Shown: piece by piece, positions 57,367 to 64,000 of the stretch
Layout of the letters: each line of letters starts with the position of its first letter
Position numbering within the stretch: position 1 is the stretch's first letter
Origin: Hesseltinella vesiculosa
Taxonomy: Eukaryota; Mucoromycota; Mucoromycetes; Mucorales; Cunninghamellaceae
Assembly: GCA_002104935.1 (NCBI GenBank)
Contig: MCGT01000027.1
Location: 186,001-250,000, forward strand
Length of the DNA: 64,000 nucleotides
Direction of reading: 5' to 3'
The notes under the pieces: generated by a model
What the model was told of the DNA's origin: nothing
The model's database searches: none
Seen by the model: only the letters and a program-made list of their open reading frames with translations
Made by a program: the position numbers and the translations under genes

Positions 57367-57787
57367 ATTCTTTTTTTTTGTTTTTCAGACCCATGTTTTT
57401 TTATAGTTTTGAAGTGGTTTTTTTTTTTTTTTCAAAGGGCACTGTCGTGGCTGGGTGTCACCTTTGTAAGTGGCAGCATCAGCTTGCCCAAGCGCTTACA
57501 ATATATCCAAAAGTCGATTTGCTATAGTAGCAATCCCTTTTATTGGTTTCAATTTTAAACAAAATCCAGCTTGTGAAGCTGGTCGGCTGAGGCTGTCAGT
57601 CTTGAAAAAAAAAAAAAAAGTCAAACGTGGCTGACGGGTGGCACGTGGTGGGTAAAAATGAGGCATGGTAACCGTTTGGGGCCACCAGTGTCATTGTGTT
57701 AAACATTAGATTTATTGAGGGTACAGATATAGGTACAGTAGTGAAGATGCAAAACAAAGGGGAGTAGGAACAAGGAGATACAGATGA
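57367..57787. other. Intergenic between 5S gene and Zn2Cys6 regulator
   Basis: Convergent region holding the 5S terminator and the 3' flank of the regulator gene. A perfect 7-bp hairpin (57566-57582, CCAGCTT-GTG-AAGCTGG) is present with no T run directly behind it. No coding signal. Confidence 0.5.
57371..57379 (+). terminator. RNA polymerase III terminator of the 5S gene
   Basis: A run of nine T residues begins about five bases after the predicted 5S 3' end, the usual Pol III stop signal. Confidence 0.75.
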
Positions 57788-60395
57788 TTACTTGGATACC
57801 AAGAGTGACGGCCATTCATGCACATTCAGTCCAACTGGAATATCCCAAAACGCATTACCGGCGGCAAAGGTGGTATTCTGCTGCAACACATGCTGATCGG
57901 CATGGGGGCCGTAGAGCAGGAAATCAGAGTAAAGCGGCGGTGACGGGAGCGAGATGGCTTGGTGGATGGAGGGCAATGTTGGCCGGCTGCTACCAAAATC
58001 GTGCGTGTCAAGAGTATGAACGCTGATGGAGGAGGAGGTTGAGCTTGCGGAGGAAGTGGACAGCTGAGGCACGAGTTTGCCGCCAAGCAGGTCTAAAAAA
58101 AAGAACAAATAAAGAGATGTCAGCGTTTCCCATCAGAGCGCGTGCGTGGAAGTGTTTACCTTGCTGATCAGAGACGGTCGAGGGAAAGGTATGCTGGAAG
58201 CTGTGGAGCCAGTCAACAATAATGGAGGAGTCTTCGCAGGTAAACGTCAGAGGAGAAGAGATGCCATAGGTTGGGAGGTGTTTTTGTTTTTCTGCGGCAC
58301 AGTGCAGAATGCGGTGCAAGTAACTTGCTAGGGGCGAGAGTTGCCCGTAGGATTGGAAGATAGCCAGGGCACGCAGGAGGTTACCCCTGGCAACGTCAGC
58401 AATCATGGTGTCCTTGCAACTGGCATTGAATATATGGATGAGTGAGGCCAAAAAGAGGGGGTACAGCATGAAGCTCCAATGAGCCACCAGTGGATTGAGT
58501 CGATGCAATCGGTCCATCAAATCCACACAACGCACAGCAGCAGCTGTACAGATCCGCAGTGAGATATGGCACCACTTGTCAATAAATGGTCGATGTACAA
58601 GGATCAATACTGTGAAATAGCAGGCGCCAACCACATCTTTTTGCATGAAAAAAAAAAAATGAGTCTGCGTTTGCTATGGGACGATTGCTTTTTTTTTTTT
58701 TTTTTTTTGTACTTACATGCTACCATGCGAGAGGAGTCATCCAGATCGTCGTCGTCATTGCTACCAAACGATTGGACCACGGGCGGCAGCTGTGATCGCC
58801 ATTTGTAAAGAGCAGCTTCAAGAGAAGCGACAGCCTCGGCACCACCTTGTTCTTCGCACCGTCGTTTTCCAGAGGGGGTATACAGGCGCTGGATGACATC
58901 GCCCAAGATCTTTGACAATTTGACAACCTGAGCGAGGGCAAGGAAGATGGATATCTTGGGATGCGGCTCGACAGAGCATGGATATTCTTGCAAGGTTTGG
59001 TTGACTTGGTGCATGCGGGCCATTTCTGGGGTGTAGGTTTGTTCGCAGTCCTCATCAAAAGTGGTACAAGGACGACCTGTGCCGGCTGAGAACCATCGAT
59101 CAACAGAATAGAGCAGGCTCCAGATTCTGGAGCGCGCTTCGCGTTGATCTTCGGTTAATTGAAGACAGTGCCGATGTAAGCCGATATCCTGAGCCTACAA
59201 TATATTAAAAAAATGAGACCCCGGGTTTCATGTCGGCCTTTTCATTTTCCCCCCTACCATCCGAATGCCCGCAGCGTTCAGTAGCCACACGTTACTCCAT
59301 TTCTTTTCCAGCGAAGCGTGGTAGAGGATGGAGATGGCGATAGACTGTACGACAGAGATCGAGGGTGTTTCGCATTTTCGAACGTAATTACCATGGCGAG
59401 TGATCCAAGTGTCGGCGTTAGCAACAGAAGACGCAATGTTAGGTAATTTGGAGCGGTCGAGGACTTTGAGCACAGTGGCACAGTCGATATGATGTAGCGC
59501 TGAGCCATAGATCGAGCAGAGAAGGGTGGGATCTGGGTAGCGGTCAGCCTGTTCATTGTATTGGAGTAAAAACTCAGTTTTGTTGACAACGGGGAACATT
59601 GGGTAGACATGGGTAAAGTAACTTTAAAAGGCAAGAGAAAAAAAGTGAGCACGCATGGCTTTTCCAAAGAGATCTACTTACAAGTGGATCAATTCGTCGC
59701 TGGTATGCTTGTCAATACCAAGGACACTATAGATCCAATGGGACATACCAAAATGGCGAGTAGAGTGGATCAATTGTGGCGAAGGCGTGCGTGGCTGGGA
59801 TGGTGGAGAAGTCAGGTGTGGTTGATCAGTGCCTTGGCCGAAAAGGGTCAGCAGCTGTTCCATGCGATGCAAACGTTCCTCCAAAATGGCGACACTTCTA
59901 CACAAAAATAAAAGGGGGAGAACATGTGAGTTGGGTGTTGCACTTTTTGTTTCATCCTTTTTCTCTTACCCTCTTGGGCCTCGTCGACGACTATAGAAGG
60001 AAACTCAAGAAAGAATTAGAATTTGTGGCACAGGAAAAAAAAAAGGGGGAACAAGCTTATTTTTTCCCACTAAAACAAGCTGGTGCTATTTTCACCTTAC
60101 CTGGCTGTAAAAGTGCAATGAGCACCAGATCGAAGACATTGGTTACATTCCTTGTCTTGACTTCTCATGTCACAGCGCACTTTACGACGTCGACAGGTGT
60201 CACTAGAGTGACATGTTAGCAAAAAAAAAAAATAAAAGACGCCTTCCCTCATTTTTTATTTTCTTATTACCATGCTTGGCTAATGCGAGGTCGCTTGAAA
60301 GGCGTGGTTGTTACTAATGGAGGTGACATTGACGTTGAAGCATTGCTAGGGAGAATCGTTACTGGACGTAATGGCTGAAGGTTGGGGGATTTCAT
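57788..60395 (-). CDS. Zn2Cys6 transcription factor with fungal-trans domain
   Basis: About 700 residues in about eight exons, start MKSPNLQPLRPVTILPSNAS. The binuclear zinc cluster is split by an intron: ACDTCRRRKVRCD then CNQCLRSGAHCTF, all six Cys present. The usual basic linker RRRGPRG and a short coiled coil (VAILEERLHRMEQLLTLF) for dimerisation follow. The middle domain starts YFTHVYPMFPVVNKTEFLLQ and includes AQDIGLHRHCLQLTEDQREA, RIWSLLYSVDRWFSAGTGRP and VLILVHRPFID, the fungal-specific transcription factor domain. The Ser-rich C-terminus may activate. Such proteins usually bind CGG half-sites and control metabolism; the pathway is not evident. It is transcribed away from a second regulator whose start is 364 bases off. 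Confidence 0.93.
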
Positions 60396-60759
60396 AGTGC
60401 AGGGTAAAAAAAAAAGGAAGAAAGAAAACAGCAGACCGGAGTCAAAATGGAAAAGCTCAATTTTTCGGTGCTCTGGCGAATCAGAGAAAATCCGGAGTAC
60501 TTTGATTGGCTGCCAATCAGTTCGCGGCCGCCATTCTCCCGTAGAGCCGTGTCACCTACTGTTGCTGCAAACAGTCATGGATGACATTTGTTGGTCTGTC
60601 AAGATTCTCCAAAGCTCAGGCGAGCCATTTCATGTGCATCAGGGTAAAAAGAATAACCGGCGAGCTTCTGTTGGCTCGATCATCGTGTTTTCCCCACTCT
60701 TTTTTTTCTTTTTTTTTTTTTTTTTTTTTTTTTTTTCGCTACGACTTGCATTGCCCTCG
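60396..60759. promoter_or_regulatory. Shared divergent promoter of two Zn2Cys6 regulators
   Basis: 364 bases between the two start codons. It has a central mixed-sequence part with CGG at 60437 and CCGGAG at 60491 or so, and a 30-plus T run just before the plus-strand ATG. I could not show a paired CGG site of the kind these factors often bind. Confidence 0.5.
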
Positions 60760-63273
60760 ATGGAAAAAGTAGCTCCCATTGCTTCCGACATGCAGTCGAG
60801 CACAAAAAAGAGATCCCGAGCAGCCCGAGCGTGTAAGTTGCATTTTCTCGTCGGCATGACGAAGTTTTCTCACACGCACATCGTGGTGTCTTTTTCTTTC
60901 TTTCTACGCTAGGTGACAATTGTCGACAGCGCAGGATCAAGTAGGCCGATGATTTACAAGAAGCGCCCTGATATAATGTGGCTAATGGTGTTATTTTTAT
61001 GGTAGATGCGATGCCGAAGTCAAGATTCCTTGCACCATGTGCGAGCATTTTGTCTGCGATTGCTCATTTCAAGGGGTAAGACCATCGCTGTCGATGGATG
61101 GGCAGGGGGAATAGGACTAAAGATGATTTTTCCCCCGTAGATCTCTAAATCGACACCATCAAAAGGGTAAAGCAAAGGTGTGGGCTGGCCGACTGGCTGC
61201 TGGCGAAGTAAAACAGTTTGTGGCGCAGAGAAGACTCAATGCTCAGCTCTGTATAGATACATCGAAAGTTTGGACACTCGGCTAGAAAAAGTAGAAGGGA
61301 TTCTCAGAGGATACCATCCAATAAGCATGGATGCTGAACGGCCTCCCAAGCGACATTGTGACCTACTCCAACCTGGTCCTCGGTTAACCGAGACCGAGCA
61401 TTTGGCCTTCAATTACAATGGCGGCAAAATTCTTCGCCATATTGGCGCGTCCTCTGCCTATTACGACATGGACACTAACCACCAGCTCAATGATACCCGG
61501 GAAGATGTAGCCCTTACAAGTGATGATATGTTTGATTTTATCCCCCACGACCTTCGCATTGGCATTATGAAAAGGTAAGAACTTCGTTGGCAGCCACGCT
61601 TACTCACTTTTTTTTCCTTGTGTGGGATCCTCCCACAGATTTGTTGACCACCAGTCCCTTATGACACCTATCATTGAAAAGGAAGAGATGGAAGAGTATA
61701 TCAAACAGCCGCCGACCTATCCACTTTTGCTGTGTGCCTTCTGCTCGTATGTGCACTCGGTGACCCCATTAGAAGATTCCTTTTTTGAAGATCATGGTAT
61801 CACAGATCGAAATCAATTCGATCAACGCTTGTTATCTTTGGAAAGTGTCTTGGTGAGACAAGAATGCATGACTTCGTCCATCCACAATATCCAGTCTTTA
61901 CTCATTCTCGGCTGCCGTCCCACCCACATCAGAAACTTCAATCTCATTTGGTTACGTATTGGCCTGGCCATTCGCATGGTAAGATACCGCCGGCCTGCTT
62001 CCAGATCTCTTTTCCCACCACTCTTTTTTTATTTTTATTTTTTTACACGCAGTGCCAAGATCTTGGCTTTCATTTGAAATTGCAGACGGTTCCTTATTCG
62101 GAGAAAATGGATCGGCTGGGAAAGAAACTATGGTACACAGCGTATGTGTTTGACCGGTGGTTGAGTTCTGTGCTTGGACGGCCGATGGCGATTCAGGACT
62201 CGGACTGCAGTGTGCCTTTGCCGGTGTTTAGCCAAGAGGACCATTGTGGCGAAAGCTTTGTGCTGTTTATCAAGCTGTCGTGGATCCTAGGCGAAGTGCA
62301 GCGCCAGCTGTACCGTCCACAGAGCAAATCGCGGCTTCGCAAGTTGACCACCAACCAACAACTCGACCAGATCAAATCGCTGGAAGCCCTCCTCGGTCGC
62401 TGGTTCGAACAAATCCCCGAGCATCTGCTTGTGACGATCGAAGACATCAAAGCGCTTGAATGCCTCACGCCTCAAGACAGAGACACGTTGCTGGCGACCA
62501 ACCGGTGGCAGCTGGGCGGTCACTTGTTAGTAGGCGCCTTTGCCGTGCACATCCTGATCCATCGGCAGTTTGGCGGCACCGACGAACCACGCCTCTTCAT
62601 CGACTCGAGCGCAGCTCGATGCACCGAACTATCCTGCCTTGGTACCGACCTTGTCACTCAGCTGCCTCGCTCCTGTTACTCGCGTGTCGGCTGGAATTTC
62701 CTCACGTACTCAGGCGTGCTGTGCTCATTGATTTTACTCGACAACCTCACTAGCACTGATCCCAAAGTCGTCAGCACCGCCAAACACTATTTTGAATCCA
62801 AGATCATCGACTGGCTCGTTCTCCTGGAGTCCTCCGCTCCTTTCAATTCGCCTGTCCGTCCCCAACTCAGGCAAGCCTTGAAGCTTCTGAAACTCGGCAA
62901 CCTCTTCAAAAAGGTCTTCACCCGACTGGCTTCTGACCAATCCCAGCCTTCCTCCCCCTGCCCAGCCTCCCCAGCCAACCATCCCCTGCCTTTGGCTGAG
63001 CCCAGCCATGATCCGCTACCATCGTCCGATGCTTCTGTGCTTCAGCCCTCCTCTGACACCACCCTGCCTGCAGAGCGGCCTTTGCTTGATGAAGATTTGT
63101 TTGCCAGCCTACGGACAAACTTCATCGATGGCTTGCCGTCGACCTTTTTTGGTATGGACACCAACCTGTTCAACATGGACTTGACGCTTGAGCCGACGCA
63201 ACCAACTATCCTTGACCATGCAGTATATGCTTCTAATGATACCACCCCGGTTGTTGATCTCGACCTTCAGTGA
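60760..63273 (+). CDS. Second Zn2Cys6 transcription factor with fungal-trans domain
   Basis: About 730 residues. Start MEKVAPIASDMQSSTKKRSR (ATG at 60760). The zinc cluster is spread over three exons: ACDNCRQRRIKCD, then IPCTMCEHFVCDCSF. The six ligands keep normal spacing, with one extra Cys between the last two. A linker ending PSKG and a helix (YRYIESLDTRLEKVEGILRG) follow. The acceptor after the linker is weak, so that junction is tentative. The fungal-trans domain includes PIIEKEEMEEYIKQPPTYPL, CQDLGFHLKLQTVPYSEKMD, KLWYTAYVFDRWLSSVLGRP and IKLSWILGEVQRQLYRPQSK. The C-terminal acidic/hydrophobic block (DEDLFASLRTNFIDGLPSTF, NLFNMDLTLEP) resembles an activation domain. Confidence 0.92.
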
Positions 63274-63492
63274 TTGTGTGCTTTTTTAATTTATGCGCCA
63301 AGTTGATTTTTTTTTTCCAGTGCAGATTGAAACCTTTCTGTACCTTTTTTTGGGCTTGCTCGTGCAACGTGACAAGCTGGAAAAAAAATAAAAAAAAAAA
63401 TAAAAGCCTGGTGCTTTGTTTCCTTGCTGTGGTTCTTCGAATTCTTTTCCTTTTATCCTTTTTCCCCATTTTATTTTTGACTTCACTAAGCC

Positions 63493-64000
63493 ATGGATCC
63501 ATACCAACAACAATATCCTCCAGCTACTGGCTACCAGCAGCAGTATCCTCCTGCCACCGGCTACCAGCAACAGCAACAGCAGCAATACCCTCCTCCAGGA
63601 ACGCAATTCCAACAACAGCATGCTGGCATGTATCAACAGCCTGCCATGGATCGTTTTGATCACCATGGCTTCCAACAGGTACCCAGCAAGGATGACCATC
63701 GCGTGCTGTTCCTGACCCCTTAACCCCCCTTTTTTTTTCTTCATCTCATTCGGCAGCCTCCTGCTCCTGCCTACACGACCGGCAGCCGTGCCACCGCTGC
63801 TAATATCGATGTTCAAGTGGACCCAAAGATGCAACATCCACCATCTTTCAAACTGTCCAACTGTAAGCCTGCCAATGATCTATTGGCTGCTTACTGATCA
63901 CGATGTTCTGGTTTTTTTTTTTCTTGGGAAAATTTTCAGGTCAAGGACGTAAACGTGCACTCTTGATTGGGATCAATTATTTTGGTTCCAAGAACGAGCT
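63493..64000 (+). CDS. Metacaspase, 5' part (runs off window end)
   Basis: Three exons are visible; the gene continues beyond the window. The N-terminus is a Gln/Tyr/Pro-rich prodomain with repeated YQQQYPPATG units, as in yeast Mca1 and other type I metacaspases. Exon 2 encodes PPAPAYTTGSRATAANIDVQ and ends LSN; a split Cys codon leads to QGRKRALLIGINYFGSKNEL. That is the first beta strand of the p20-like domain, which fits the family exactly. The catalytic His and Cys lie outside the window. Metacaspases are Arg/Lys-specific, calcium-dependent cysteine proteases linked to aggregate clearance and cell death. Confidence 0.92.

Overview
This window is nuclear DNA of a filamentous fungus. It holds about 30 protein-coding genes, most broken by short introns of roughly 50-100 bases, packed closely on both strands. 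The repertoire is fungal: two Zn2Cys6 regulators, a WOPR regulator, a metacaspase, an alpha-arrestin, a PAK/Ste20 kinase and a V-ATPase subunit. The 5S rRNA gene, the style of the protein families and the homopolymer-rich introns suggest an early-diverging fungus, most likely Mucoromycota/Mucorales. That placement is inference. I see no mobile element, CRISPR array, virus-derived gene or toxin gene.

Layout. 0.2-10.4 kb: DUF2470 membrane protein, CDF zinc transporter, alpha-arrestin (-), an unknown membrane-anchored protein, a LEA2-like membrane protein (-), mRNA export factor RAE1 (-), and ribosome biogenesis factor SSF1. 11-20 kb: WOPR regulator (-), HSP10, clamp-loader subunit RFC1 and the tRNA t6A enzyme KAE1. 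19.6-33.4 kb: BAR-SH3 protein (-), V-ATPase subunit a, a probable peroxisomal hydrolase, TFIIIC subunit TFC1, a small unknown gene (-), a mitochondrial-type tRNA m1A methyltransferase (-) and PP2A methyltransferase PPM1. 33.4-42.8 kb: a strongly diverged exportin-1 paralogue (-), small unknown genes, SEN54 (-) and RPN13. 43-50.5 kb: a two-domain GT31/GT32 glycosyltransferase (-), PFS2 and a PAK kinase. 51-57.4 kb: mitochondrial EF-G, mitochondrial uL15, mitochondrial SHMT and a 5S rRNA gene. 57.8-64 kb: two divergently transcribed Zn2Cys6 regulators and the 5' part of a metacaspase.

These are ordinary eukaryotic neighbours, not an operon. RNA metabolism is nevertheless well represented (RAE1, SSF1, KAE1, TFC1, tRNA methyltransferase, SEN54, PFS2, 5S rRNA, exportin), as is mitochondrial protein homeostasis (HSP10, MEF1, uL15m, SHMT). 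Several divergent pairs share short intergenic regions: RAE1/SSF1, tRNA methyltransferase/PPM1, SEN54/RPN13, glycosyltransferase/PFS2, and the Zn2Cys6 pair.

The most unusual observations are: an exportin-1-like protein lacking the HEAT9-loop region and the drug-reactive cysteine; a multi-pass GT31-GT32 fusion enzyme; four introns that read correctly only with GC-AG boundaries; and a 5S rRNA gene with a compensatory base-pair change. Exon models are my own, made from reading frame, splice signals and family conservation. Junctions were not checked against transcripts.
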